Origin: Coriobacteriaceae bacterium AM100-PB1-1D-6A
GTDB lineage: Bacteria; Actinomycetota; Coriobacteriia; Coriobacteriales; Coriobacteriaceae
Assembly (NCBI GenBank): GCA_027660625.1
Contig: JAQDNC010000002.1
Span: forward strand, 197,981 to 261,980
Direction: 5' to 3'
DNA length: 64,000 nucleotides
Shown here: positions 43,347 to 51,389 of the stretch, piece after piece
How the letters are laid out: each line of letters opens with the position of its first letter
Position numbering within the stretch: the first letter of the stretch is position 1
Program-made: the position numbers and the translations under genes
Notes under the pieces: model-generated
The model's input: the letters and a program-made list of their open reading frames with translations, nothing else
Told to the model about the DNA's origin: nothing
The model's database searches: none

Positions 43347-45773
43347 TTACGCGTGCCAGATCTCGTCGCGGTACTCGCGAATGGTGCGGTCGCTCGAGAA
43401 CCAGCCCGAGGAGGCGGTGTTGAGCAGGGCCTTGCGGTTCCAGGTCTCCTGGTCGCCGTAGCTGTTCGTGAGCTTCTCCCATGCATCAACGTAGCTGCGG
43501 AAGTCAGCCATGACCAGGTCGGGGTCGTTGTTGTTCATGAGCTCGTTGTAGATGCTCTCGAAGTTGCCCGAAAGACCCGCAAACGTGTTGTCCTTGAGCT
43601 CGTCCATCACGCGGCCCAGACGCTCGCGATCGTTGTTGAGGGTGTCCCACGCAAAGTAGCTATTCGACGCCCAGAGCTGCTCGACCTCGGGAGCGGTCAG
43701 GCCAAAGATGGCCTCGTTCTCGCGGCCGGCCAGGTCGGCGATCTCGATGTTGGCGCCGTCGAGGGTGCCCAGCGTAATGGCGCCGTTCATCATGAGCTTC
43801 ATGTTGGACGTGCCCGAGGCCTCCTTGCCGGCCGTGGAGATCTGCTCCGAGATCTCGGCGGCGGGGTAGATGAGCTGGGCGTTGCTCACGCGGAAATTGG
43901 GGATAAAGCAGACCTTCATGACCTCGTTGACGCGGGCATCGTTGTTGATGACGTCGGCAACGGAGTTAATGAGGCGGATGGTCTCCTTGGCAAAGGTGTA
44001 GCTCGAGGCAGCCTTGCCACTAAAGATGAAGGTCGTCGGCGTCACGTGGAAGTTGGGATCGGCGATGCGACGGTTGTAGATGTCCATTACCTTCATGATA
44101 TTCATGAGCTGGCGCTTGTAGGCATGGAAGCGCTTAACCTGAACATCGAAGACGGTGTTGGGGTCGATGACCAGACCGGTCTCGGCCTTGACGTAGGCGG
44201 CCAGACGCTCCTTGTTGGCGCGCTTGGAGGCACCAACGGCCTTCAGGAACTCGGTGTCGTTCTGGAACTCTTTGAGCTTCTCCAGCTCAAAGGCGTCCTT
44301 GAGCCAGCCATCGCCAATGGCCTCGGTCACGAGCTTGGCATAGGTGGGGTTGGCCTCGGCAAAGAAGCGACGGTGCGAGATGCCGTTGGTCTTGTTGTTA
44401 AACTTCTCGGGCGTCAAGGCATAGAAGTCCTTGAGCACGATGTTCTTGATGATGTCGGAGTGGATCTTGGCCACGCCGTTAACGCTGTGGCTGCAGATCA
44501 CGGACAGGTTGGCCATGCGAATCTCGCCGTCCCACAGGATGGCGGTCTGGCGCAGACGCTCCTGCCAGCCCTCCTGCGAGGTGTCGAACGACTCGTGCCA
44601 ACGACGGCTGATCTCGTCGATGATCTGGTACACGCGGGGGAGGAGCTTGGAGAACGTGCCGATGGGCCACTTCTCCAAGGCCTCGGGCAGGATGGTGTGG
44701 TTGGTGTAGCTCACGACCTGCGTCACGATGTTCCAGGCGTCGTCCCACTCGAGCTTCTTCTCGTCGATGAGGATACGCATGAGCTCGGGGCCGCACATGG
44801 CAGGGTGCGTGTCGTTGGTGTGGATGGCCACAAACTGCGGCAGCAGCTCCCAGTTCTCGCCGTGCTCCTTCTCAAAGGTGTCGAGCAGGCTGTAGATGCC
44901 GGCCGAGACAAACAGGTACTCCTGCTTCAGGCGCAGCAGACGGCCGTGCTCGCCGGCGTCGTTGGGGTAGAGGATGGCGCTAATGGCTTCGGCCTCGGCG
45001 CGCTCGGCATCGGCCAGGGCGTAGTCGCCGCGGTTGAAGGCCTCCAGATCGAAGTGCTCCACGACCGGCTCGGCAGCCCAGACGCGCAGCTTGTTGACGG
45101 TCTCGCCGGCATAGCCCACCACGGGGATGTCATAAGGAACGGCCAGGATGTCCTGCGTGTCCACCGTGCGGTAGAACGTGCGGCCGTTCTCCTCAAAGCC
45201 CTCAACATGGCCACCAAACTTAATGGTCACGGCCTTGTCCTGACGGCGGACCTCCCAGGGATAGCCATGGGTGAGCCACTCGTCGGTGGTCTCGACCTGG
45301 CTGCCGTTGACGATCTCCTGCTTAAACAGACCGTAGCGGTAGCGCATGCCGTTGCCGTATCCGGCAATGCCCTCGGCTGCCATGGAATCCAGGAAGCAAG
45401 CGGCCAGGCGGCCCAGGCCACCGTTGCCCAGAGCCGGATCGGGCTCCTGGTTCTCGATGACGGACAGGTCGAAGCCCATGTCGTCGAGCGCCTCGGCGAC
45501 CATATCGCGCACGCCAAAGTTGAGCAGGTAGTTGTCGAGCAGGCGGCCGATCAAAAACTCGATCGAGAAGTAGTACACGCGCTTTTTGCCCTCGGCGGTA
45601 ACGCGGGCGTCGCTCTTGGTGGCAACGGTGCGCGCCTTCTCGGCCACGAGCTTGGCCAGGGCGTTGAAGCGGTCCAGGTCGCTCGCGGCCTCGACGCTCT
45701 TGCCGCTGATGCTCATGACGGCATCGCGATAGAGCTCGGTAAACTCCTGCTTGTTGTCGAAGATCTTATTCAT
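43347..45773 (-). CDS. glgP: Glycogen phosphorylase
   Basis: Releases glucose-1-phosphate from glycogen chain ends using phosphate and pyridoxal phosphate. The 808-residue GT35 enzyme shows NGGLGRLAACFLDSMA, THTND-type IHTNDTHPAMCGPELMR, FNNKTNGISHRRF, and the PLP lysine segment EASGTSNMKLMMNGAITLGTLDG in outline. It lies inside the synthesis operon, so synthesis and breakdown enzymes are co-expressed. The 93-base gap from glgB has small inverted repeats but no clear terminator. Confidence 0.95.
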   Translation of the reverse strand: MNKIFDNKQEFTELYRDAVMSISGKSVEAASDLDRFNALAKLVAEKARTVATKSDARVTAEGKKRVYYFSIEFLIGRLLDNYLLNFGVRDMVAEALDDMGFDLSVIENQEPDPALGNGGLGRLAACFLDSMAAEGIAGYGNGMRYRYGLFKQEIVNGSQVETTDEWLTHGYPWEVRRQDKAVTIKFGGHVEGFEENGRTFYRTVDTQDILAVPYDIPVVGYAGETVNKLRVWAAEPVVEHFDLEAFNRGDYALADAERAEAEAISAILYPNDAGEHGRLLRLKQEYLFVSAGIYSLLDTFEKEHGENWELLPQFVAIHTNDTHPAMCGPELMRILIDEKKLEWDDAWNIVTQVVSYTNHTILPEALEKWPIGTFSKLLPRVYQIIDEISRRWHESFDTSQEGWQERLRQTAILWDGEIRMANLSVICSHSVNGVAKIHSDIIKNIVLKDFYALTPEKFNNKTNGISHRRFFAEANPTYAKLVTEAIGDGWLKDAFELEKLKEFQNDTEFLKAVGASKRANKERLAAYVKAETGLVIDPNTVFDVQVKRFHAYKRQLMNIMKVMDIYNRRIADPNFHVTPTTFIFSGKAASSYTFAKETIRLINSVADVINNDARVNEVMKVCFIPNFRVSNAQLIYPAAEISEQISTAGKEASGTSNMKLMMNGAITLGTLDGANIEIADLAGRENEAIFGLTAPEVEQLWASNSYFAWDTLNNDRERLGRVMDELKDNTFAGLSGNFESIYNELMNNNDPDLVMADFRSYVDAWEKLTNSYGDQETWNRKALLNTASSGWFSSDRTIREYRDEIWHA

Positions 45774-45867
45774 ACGTTCCTTTCCCCCGGGGATGTTTCT
45801 CCCGGAACGGTTATGACTTGTATCCTACGCCTCGTCGGGGCGGGTAATTACAGCTGTAACGGTTTTG

Positions 45868-48144
45868 TTACGCATCCTTGGCAGACGGCTTAACAGAAGC
45901 AGACTTGGCCTTGGTAGCGGCCTTTTTGGCAGCCGGTTTCTTGGCTGCGGCCTTAGCAGCGGGCTTTGCGGCAGCCTTGGCCTTGGCCTTGGTCGTCGTA
46001 GCCTTGGCCTTAGCCGGAGCCTTCTTAGCAGCCGCAGGCTTGGGCTTCACCGAAGACATACGCTTTTTGGGCGCAGCCTTGGGCTCCTCGACCACGGGCG
46101 GTTTGTAGCTGCTGGGACCGCGGCGCTTAAGCACCACGCCTGCCAGACCGGGCACCTTAATCTCAATGGAGTCCATCTGCCCGTTCCAGGGATAGGGCTC
46201 GCTCGAGCAGGCGTAGGGCTCTTCGCCGGCATAGCCGCTGCCGCCAAACTCGGGACGATCGGAGTCGAAGATGACCTCCCAGTCACCCTCGCGCGGCACG
46301 CCCACGCGGAAGCTCTCGTAGCTTGCCGGGTCAAAGTTGATCAAGATCACCAGGTCGTCATCGACGTCCTCGCCCTGGCGCACAAAGCTCACGATGGACT
46401 GCTTGGAGTTGTCCGCGTCGATCCAGGTAAAGCCGTCATCGGTGTAGCCGCGCTCGTACAGGGCGGGCTCGGCGGTGTACAGGTGGTTGAGTGCCTTGAT
46501 GAACGCCTGATGATGACGGTGAGTCTCGTACTCCTCGGTCAGGAACCACTGGATGGACTCGTAGTAGCGCCACTCAATAAACTGGCCGATCTCGTTGCCC
46601 ATAAAGTTGAGCTTGGCGCCGGGGTGCGTCATCTGGTAGAAAGCCAGCGTGCGCAGGCCGGCAAACTGGCGCCACCAGTCGCCCGGCATGCGGCCGATGA
46701 GCGAGCACTTGCCGTGGACGACCTCGTCGTGGCTCAGCGGGCAAATAAAGTTCTCGGTAAAGGCGTACATGATGGAGAACGTGAGCAGCCCGTGGTTGCC
46801 GGGGCGCCACGGAAAATCGGTCTGCATGTAGTGCAGAGTGTCGTTCATCCAGCCCATGTCCCACTTGTAGTGGAAGCCCAGGCCGCCGTCCTGCGGCGGG
46901 TAGGTCACGAGCGGCCACGCGGTGGACTCCTCGGCCATCATCATCACGTCAGGGTAGTGGGCCTCCACGGCGCAGTTGACCTGGCGGATAAACGCGCTGG
47001 CGTCCAGGTCCTCCTCGGTACCGTACTTGTTGAACTTCTTTTGGCCCGGATCGTCGATGCCAAAATTGAGGTACAGCATGCTGGACACGCCGTCCATACG
47101 GATGCCGTCAACGTGGAAGTTCTCGAGCCAGTACAGCACGTTGGAGACCAGGAAGGAGCGGACCTCGCCGCGGGCAAAATCGAACTTGTGCGTGCCCCAA
47201 TTGGGGTGAATCTCGTGCTCAAACAGCATGTGGCCGTTAAAGGTGGCAAGGCCGTGGGAGTCGGCGCAAAAACCGCCGGGCACCCAGTCCATGATCACGC
47301 CGATGCCTGCCTCGTGGCACGCATCGATAAAGTGCATGAGCTGCTGCGGGTCGCCATAGCGGGACGTAGCGGCATAGTAGCCGGTCGTCTGGTAGCCCCA
47401 GGAGCCATCGAAGGGATGCTCCATAAGCGGCATGACCTCAATGTGGGTGTAGCCCATGTCGCGCACGTAGTCCACGAGCTCCACCGACAGGTCGTCGTAG
47501 GTGTAGAACTCGCCACGCTGCGCGGGGAAGGGATCCATGGGACCGGGGTAGTTGCCGTACTCGTCCGGCTCGCCCTGCGGCGCATCGCCGTGGCGCTTCC
47601 ACGAGCCAATATGCACCTCGTAGATGTTGAGCGGCTGCGACATGTGGTTATGGCTGGCGCGGCGCTTGAGCCATGCGGCGTCGTTCCACTTGTAGCCATC
47701 GAGGGTCCACAGCACGCTCGCCGTTCCCGGAGGGCACTCGGCCTTAAAGGCGTACGGATCGGCTTTGTAGAGCTTTTCGCCCTCGTTGGTCTCGATAAGG
47801 TATTTATAGAGCTGGCCCTGTTCGGCGCCAGGAATAAAGCCTTCCCAAATAGCGCTCGTATGCACGGGAACCAGAGGGTTGGCTTCCTCATCCCAGTCGT
47901 TAAATTCGCCAATGACATGCACGCTCTTTACATCGGGCGCCCAAACGCAAAAGCGCCAGCCGCGCGTACGGTTCTGCGTGTCGGGGTGCGCGCCCATCTT
48001 TTCCCAGCTGCGCTCCCACGTACCGATGCCAAACAGGTAGACATCGTCTTTGGTAAGCTCCGGCGCGTGCGGGGCGGCTTTACGGGTAGCAGGCTTTTTG
48101 GTTGCTGGCTTTAGCTTTGTATCGCTCACGTTTGATCCCATCAT
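45868..48144 (-). CDS. glgB: 1,4-alpha-glucan branching enzyme with basic N- and C-terminal tails
   Basis: Creates alpha-1,6 branches in glycogen. About 758 residues. After a Lys/Pro/Ala-rich start (about 1-30) come a CBM48 domain and the GH13 barrel: TNYEVHIGSWKR-like EVHIGSWKRHG, YTHIEVMPLMEHPFDGSWGYQ, nucleophile Asp in DGIRMDGVSSML, Glu in MMAEESTAWP, and CPLSHDEVVHG. The last about 75 residues are Lys/Ala-rich (KAKAKAAAKPAAKAAAKKP), like the GlgA tail. The start (48144, 48141 or another) lacks a clear ribosome site and is uncertain. It is the first gene of the glg operon. Confidence 0.92.
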   Translation of the reverse strand: MMGSNVSDTKLKPATKKPATRKAAPHAPELTKDDVYLFGIGTWERSWEKMGAHPDTQNRTRGWRFCVWAPDVKSVHVIGEFNDWDEEANPLVPVHTSAIWEGFIPGAEQGQLYKYLIETNEGEKLYKADPYAFKAECPPGTASVLWTLDGYKWNDAAWLKRRASHNHMSQPLNIYEVHIGSWKRHGDAPQGEPDEYGNYPGPMDPFPAQRGEFYTYDDLSVELVDYVRDMGYTHIEVMPLMEHPFDGSWGYQTTGYYAATSRYGDPQQLMHFIDACHEAGIGVIMDWVPGGFCADSHGLATFNGHMLFEHEIHPNWGTHKFDFARGEVRSFLVSNVLYWLENFHVDGIRMDGVSSMLYLNFGIDDPGQKKFNKYGTEEDLDASAFIRQVNCAVEAHYPDVMMMAEESTAWPLVTYPPQDGGLGFHYKWDMGWMNDTLHYMQTDFPWRPGNHGLLTFSIMYAFTENFICPLSHDEVVHGKCSLIGRMPGDWWRQFAGLRTLAFYQMTHPGAKLNFMGNEIGQFIEWRYYESIQWFLTEEYETHRHHQAFIKALNHLYTAEPALYERGYTDDGFTWIDADNSKQSIVSFVRQGEDVDDDLVILINFDPASYESFRVGVPREGDWEVIFDSDRPEFGGSGYAGEEPYACSSEPYPWNGQMDSIEIKVPGLAGVVLKRRGPSSYKPPVVEEPKAAPKKRMSSVKPKPAAAKKAPAKAKATTTKAKAKAAAKPAAKAAAKKPAAKKAATKAKSASVKPSAKDA

Positions 48145-48366
48145 GACGCGGCAGCGTGTTGCCTTGGTGACTAGATGCGAAAGGTCCAAGGCTGCACGAA
48201 TCGAAGGGACGGCGATAGTTCTATGATTCGTTCCACCTCGCGTGCTCGGTGGAACTTTCGACAGAAACTACGATAACACCTGTACGTTAGTTTTATGAAC
48301 GAAAGAAGATTTGCGGTGGCGTTTAATCGGTAAGCGCCATGTTTATACCACTTGCAGAATTGCGAT

Positions 48367-48453
48367 GGTAAAACTCTTGACAGTTTTACCAATTAGGGTT
48401 TCTAGATAGTTGGGTTGACGTTTGGTAAAACGTTTTTAGCAGGTTGTTTACCC
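48367..48453. promoter_or_regulatory. GGTAAAAC-type inverted repeats between glgB and the HAD gene
   Basis: A perfect 9-bp inverted repeat GGTAAAACT-6-AGTTTTACC (48367-48390) has a TTGACA hexamer in its centre. A second half-site group GGTAAAACGTTTTTA (48424-48438), with GTTTACC at 48445-48451, is close to a LacI-family operator shape. The sites lie in the 331-base divergent gap and may control the glg operon, the HAD gene or both. The rest of the gap (48145-48366) shows no gene. Confidence 0.5.
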
Positions 48454-48475
48454 TTTGACATCGAAAGGCTCGTTT

Positions 48476-49165
48476 ATGGACCACATCGCTGCCCCAAGTG
48501 TTGCTTTTATTTTCGATTGCGATGGCACGCTGGTTAATAGCACCCCCGTTTGGGCCTATGCCCAGCCCGAGTTATTGCACCGCCACGGTATTGACGTGAC
48601 GGTCGACGATTTTGCCCAGTTTGAGCATTTGTCGCTCGAGGACGAGTGCCAAGCATACCACGACATCTGGGGCATTGGCACAAATGGCGAGGAGCTCTAC
48701 CGCGAGCTGAGCGACATCCTGATCGATGGCTACTCCAAGGTGCCGCCGCGCGAGGGCCTGCTTGCATTATTGGAGCAGGCGAAGGCGGCGGGCATTGCCA
48801 TGTGCGTTGCCACATCCACGCCGGCCGAGCTGGTTACGTCTGCGCTTGCTGGTGCTGGCCTTGATCGCTATATGGAGTTTATTACCACGACGGGCGAGGC
48901 GGGGCGCTCCAAGCAATTCCCCGATGTGTACGAGCTGGCGTTGCGTCGCCTGGAAGAGCGCCACGGGCACAAGTTTGATCGCGCCTGGGTGTTTGAGGAC
49001 GCGGTCTTTGGGCTTAAGAGCTCCAGCACCGCTGGATTTAAACGCGTGGGCATCTATGACCCGCACGGCCGTATGGAGCGCGACGAGGTGCGTGCCAACT
49101 GTGACATCTTTATCGACAGCTATGTGGACCTGGACCTTGCCCGTGTTCTTGAGTTTGAGGGCTAG
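48476..49165 (+). CDS. HAD superfamily phosphatase (beta-phosphoglucomutase/PGP-like)
   Basis: A 229-residue hydrolase. HAD motif I is FIFDCDGTLVNSTPVW with nucleophile Asp; a helical cap domain follows (about 18-95). Motif II is the Thr/Ser in CVATSTPAELV. The lysine of motif III is less obvious (GEAGRSKQFPDVYELAL), and motif IV is WVFEDAVFGLKSS. The overall form resembles phosphosugar phosphatases or beta-phosphoglucomutase. The start at 48476 follows a GAAAGG site. A link to glycogen is possible from the divergent position only. Substrate unknown. Confidence 0.85.
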   Translation: MDHIAAPSVAFIFDCDGTLVNSTPVWAYAQPELLHRHGIDVTVDDFAQFEHLSLEDECQAYHDIWGIGTNGEELYRELSDILIDGYSKVPPREGLLALLEQAKAAGIAMCVATSTPAELVTSALAGAGLDRYMEFITTTGEAGRSKQFPDVYELALRRLEERHGHKFDRAWVFEDAVFGLKSSSTAGFKRVGIYDPHGRMERDEVRANCDIFIDSYVDLDLARVLEFEG

Positions 49166-49174
49166 GCGAGGACC

Positions 49175-49816
49175 GTGGCTTGCAAAGTATTAGTGGTTTG
49201 CGGCTCGCCGGTGCTGGCGAGCGCGGATCTGTTGCGTAAGCTAGCGGGGGAGTGCGACCACGTTGTTGCCGTGGACCGCGGGCTCGACGCGCTGCTGGGC
49301 GCTGGCCTGAGCTGCGACGTCTACGTGGGCGATGCCGACACCGTAAGCGATGAGGGACGCGCCCTGGTCGATGCCGCTGCCGATTTTGAAGTAGAACGCC
49401 ACAACCCCTACAAGGACTACACCGATCTGGCACTGGCACTCGATTCTGTCCGCCGCCGTTGGCCGGGCGCCGAAGTGGTTGCGACCTGCGCCACCGGCGG
49501 CCGCCCGGACATGTCTCTGTCTGTGTTAGGGCTACTGGCAGGCTATGCGGACGCCCCCGTCTGGATCGAAGAAGACGAAGTGACGGCCAGAATCCTGCAC
49601 CAGGACGAGACCTGGACCATCGAGAGCGCCGAGGGTAAAACCTTCTCCATCATCGCCGTCGCTCCCAACACAGAGATAAGCGAACACGGCCTAGAGTGGG
49701 AACTAGATCACAGCCCCCTAGGCCTGTTAGCCGACACCGGCATCTCTAATGTCGTTCGAAAAACGGCCATGATCCAAGTCCACCAAGGAACCGCAATCGC
49801 CTTCCTCTACAAGTAA
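49175..49816 (+). CDS. Thiamine pyrophosphokinase
   Basis: Makes thiamine diphosphate from thiamine and ATP. The 213-residue protein starts at GTG 49175, ten bases after the HAD stop. Family features: VVAVDRGLDALLGAGLSCDVYVGDADTV (usual GDLDS form altered to GDADT), the diphosphate motif NPYKDYTDLALAL, CATGGRPDMSL (usual GGRxDH altered to GGRPDM), and a C-terminal beta-rich thiamine-binding domain. The altered motifs leave some doubt about activity, but the length and order of elements fit the family. Confidence 0.82.
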   Translation: MACKVLVVCGSPVLASADLLRKLAGECDHVVAVDRGLDALLGAGLSCDVYVGDADTVSDEGRALVDAAADFEVERHNPYKDYTDLALALDSVRRRWPGAEVVATCATGGRPDMSLSVLGLLAGYADAPVWIEEDEVTARILHQDETWTIESAEGKTFSIIAVAPNTEISEHGLEWELDHSPLGLLADTGISNVVRKTAMIQVHQGTAIAFLYK

Positions 49817-49841
49817 GGTGCCGCCGCGTGAGGGTTTTATC

Positions 49842-49903
49842 GGGACGGTGGGTTAATTGACTGATTTTGCCGAAGTCAAAATCAGTCAATTCAGCCCCGT
49901 CCC
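49842..49903. repeat. Palindromic element with GGGACGG ... CCGTCCC ends
   Basis: Left part GGGACGG-TGGG-TTAATTGACTGATTTTG pairs with CAAAATCAGTCAATT-CAGCC-CCGTCCC around a 7-base loop; an internal bulge is present. It is built like the GGGGACAG/TTAAA element at 26926-27047 but differs in sequence. It lies between the thiamine kinase gene and tRNA-Ala. Confidence 0.75.
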
Positions 49904-49943
49904 AGGAAAACCCGTAAGTAAGACAATCAACTCAAAAAAGTCC

Positions 49944-49972
49944 TTGCACGCCGCGTCAACTTCCCCTATAGT
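49944..49972 (+). promoter_or_regulatory. Promoter of tRNA-Ala
   Basis: TTGCAC (49944-49949), 17-base spacer, TATAGT (49967-49972), ending 13 bases before the tRNA. Confidence 0.8.
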
Positions 49973-49985
49973 ATCTCCTCGTCAC

Positions 49986-50061
49986 GGGGGCGTAGCTCAG
50001 CTGGGAGAGCGCTTGACTGGCAGTCAAGAGGTCAGGGGTTCGATCCCCCTCGTCTCCACCA
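49986..50061 (+). tRNA. tRNA-Ala (anticodon GGC)
   Basis: Complete cloverleaf: acceptor GGGGGCG with two G-U pairs, D arm GCTCAGCTGGGAGAGC, anticodon stem CTTGA/TCAAG with loop CTGGCAG and anticodon GGC at 50019-50021, T arm AGGGG-TTCGATC-CCCCT, and encoded CCA at 50059-50061. It marks the left edge of the accessory region; no duplicated 3' end indicating an integration site was found. Confidence 0.97.
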
Positions 50062-50071
50062 TCGTGAATGC

Positions 50072-50100
50072 AAGGCCACTCAATCGAGTGGCCTTTTTTA
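50072..50100 (+). terminator. Terminator after tRNA-Ala
   Basis: AGGCCACTC / GAGTGGCCT 9-bp stem, loop AATC, then T6. Confidence 0.92.
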
Positions 50101-50118
50101 TTTGCAATATCTTTTGAT

Positions 50119-50147
50119 CCCCATTTGGGGAGAGACTCCAAATGGGG
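50119..50147. repeat. Short inverted repeat CCCCATTTGG / CCAAATGGGG
   Basis: A 10-bp perfect stem with a 9-base loop between the tRNA-Ala terminator and the RhuM-Doc stop codon. No T tract follows on the + strand. Confidence 0.5.
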
Positions 50148-50211
50148 TTATTCCAAAGCCTCCAGATTGAAACCTGCTCCTAAATACAAGGCTGTGGGCC
50201 AGCCTCTTCAT

Positions 50212-51147
50212 CTACTCCAAAAAATTCATAACCAGCGAGACCATGGAGTCTTTTTCTTCAGGTCTCGACTCAGCAATCATGAGCGCGACAGCAACAAGCG
50301 TGCTGTCTGCGATTCGTTTGTCTAAGCCGCGAAAAAGCAGTCCGTTGCGATCTAGATAGTAGAGAAAGAGACTGCATCCGATTCGCTTGTTTCCATCGAG
50401 AAATGAATGGTTTTTGATGATGAGGTACAACAGATTTGCTGCTTTTTCCTGTACGGACAGATAGAGGTCTTGGCCACCAAACGACTGATTGATTACCGAG
50501 ATACTGCTGCGGAAGGACTCATCTTTTTCTACGCCAAACAGGTCGCTCGTAAATCGGCTGCGCATTTGGGCTATTAATCTCATACAGAGCTCGTATTCGA
50601 GTGTGTATACCCCAGTTTGTCCCTTGGGCCGATCAATGGATTCACGATCGTACTCATCGAGCAGTTTAAAGACATCTATATAGCTCTCAACGATATCGAG
50701 TATCTCACGAGAGCCGAGGTCCTCGGGTAGACGTTCGATAATCTGAGCGACTGTCCCTAGTTGCTCGAGCCTACGTTCGTTTTCAACGTGTCCTTGAATA
50801 ATAAACTTGTTGAGCACATTGGTTGCCCAGCGACGGAATTCAACACCGCGTTGAGATTTAACGCGGTATCCAATGGACAATATCATGTCTAAGCTGTAAT
50901 GATCAGTTTGATATTTTTTGCCGTCAGCAGCAGTTGTCGCAAATTTTGCGACAACTGAATCATCGTCGCTTAATTCCTCTTTTAAAGCGTTGTTGATATG
51001 CTTGCCGATTGTTTTGACATCCCTATCAAACAGCGCTGCCATCTCATTTCGGGTCAGCCATACAGTTTCGCTTCCTTTGTCAATTACAACAGGAATCGTG
51101 ACCTCTCGGTCGTTGGATTCAAAGAGAACAATCTGATTTCCATTCAT
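50212..51147 (-). CDS. RhuM family protein with C-terminal Fic/Doc domain
   Basis: A 311-residue accessory protein. The N-terminal RhuM-type part (about 10-150) includes VWLTRNEMAALFDRDVKTIGKHI, DGKKYQTDHYSLDMILSIGYRV and GVEFRRWATNVLNKFI. The C-terminal domain has NHSFLDGNKRIGCSLF near residue 245, matching the Doc form HxFxDGNKR. Doc toxins phosphorylate EF-Tu, so a kinase-like toxin activity is possible; no Phd-like antitoxin is adjacent. The start at 51147 has a GGAG site 7 bases upstream. GC content is visibly lower than in neighbours, suggesting transfer. An SOS-box-like promoter lies upstream on this strand. Confidence 0.85.
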   Translation of the reverse strand: MNGNQIVLFESNDREVTIPVVIDKGSETVWLTRNEMAALFDRDVKTIGKHINNALKEELSDDDSVVAKFATTAADGKKYQTDHYSLDMILSIGYRVKSQRGVEFRRWATNVLNKFIIQGHVENERRLEQLGTVAQIIERLPEDLGSREILDIVESYIDVFKLLDEYDRESIDRPKGQTGVYTLEYELCMRLIAQMRSRFTSDLFGVEKDESFRSSISVINQSFGGQDLYLSVQEKAANLLYLIIKNHSFLDGNKRIGCSLFLYYLDRNGLLFRGLDKRIADSTLVAVALMIAESRPEEKDSMVSLVMNFLE

Positions 51148-51249
51148 TTTCGCGCTCCACATCAATCCATTGGGCACATGCATGTCCAATTCGATACTCG
51201 ATTGTCTGCCGAACTTTATGGGTGCCGGCCAGCAGGGGCGCTTACCTGC

Positions 51250-51309
51250 CTAAGGGCTCTGAGTGACGGTTTCTGTGAATAAAGCATCCATCTCGCCGAT
51301 ACGTACCAT
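51250..51309 (-). CDS. Possible 19-residue peptide upstream of the RhuM-Doc gene
   Basis: ATG at 51309 with a GGAGG site (51316-51320) at ideal 6-base spacing, encoding MVRIGEMDALFTETVTQSP and then TAG. It lies between the SOS-box-like promoter and rhuM, in the same direction. It could be a leader peptide, the start of a decayed gene, or chance. No similarity is recognised. Confidence 0.35.
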   Translation of the reverse strand: MVRIGEMDALFTETVTQSP

Positions 51310-51355
51310 TGGGGGCCTCCGTACCGGCTCACATTGCCCGTATACCTTTGACTCT

Positions 51356-51386
51356 ATTCTATCAGATATAGAACGCATGTTCTATA
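51356..51386 (-). promoter_or_regulatory. LexA/SOS-box-like palindrome with adjacent -10 box
   Basis: TATAGAAC-GCAT-GTTCTATA (51367-51386) contains GAACGCATGTTC, which fits the Gram-positive DinR/LexA consensus GAAC-RNRY-GTTC, flanked by further symmetry. On the - strand a TAGAAT -10-like hexamer (51356-51361) lies just downstream, so a repressor here would cover a promoter reading toward rhuM. Confidence 0.6.
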
Positions 51387-51389
51387 TAT

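Noticed and set aside
43179-45893. A 904-codon open frame on the + strand opposite glgP (and similar long ones opposite glgB, glgA, fruA, the efflux adaptor and L,D-transpeptidase)
   Set aside because: The opposite strand carries an unmistakable enzyme; the antisense frames have Val/Gly/Asp/His-rich sequence typical of GC-rich shadow frames and no recognisable domain or ribosome site.
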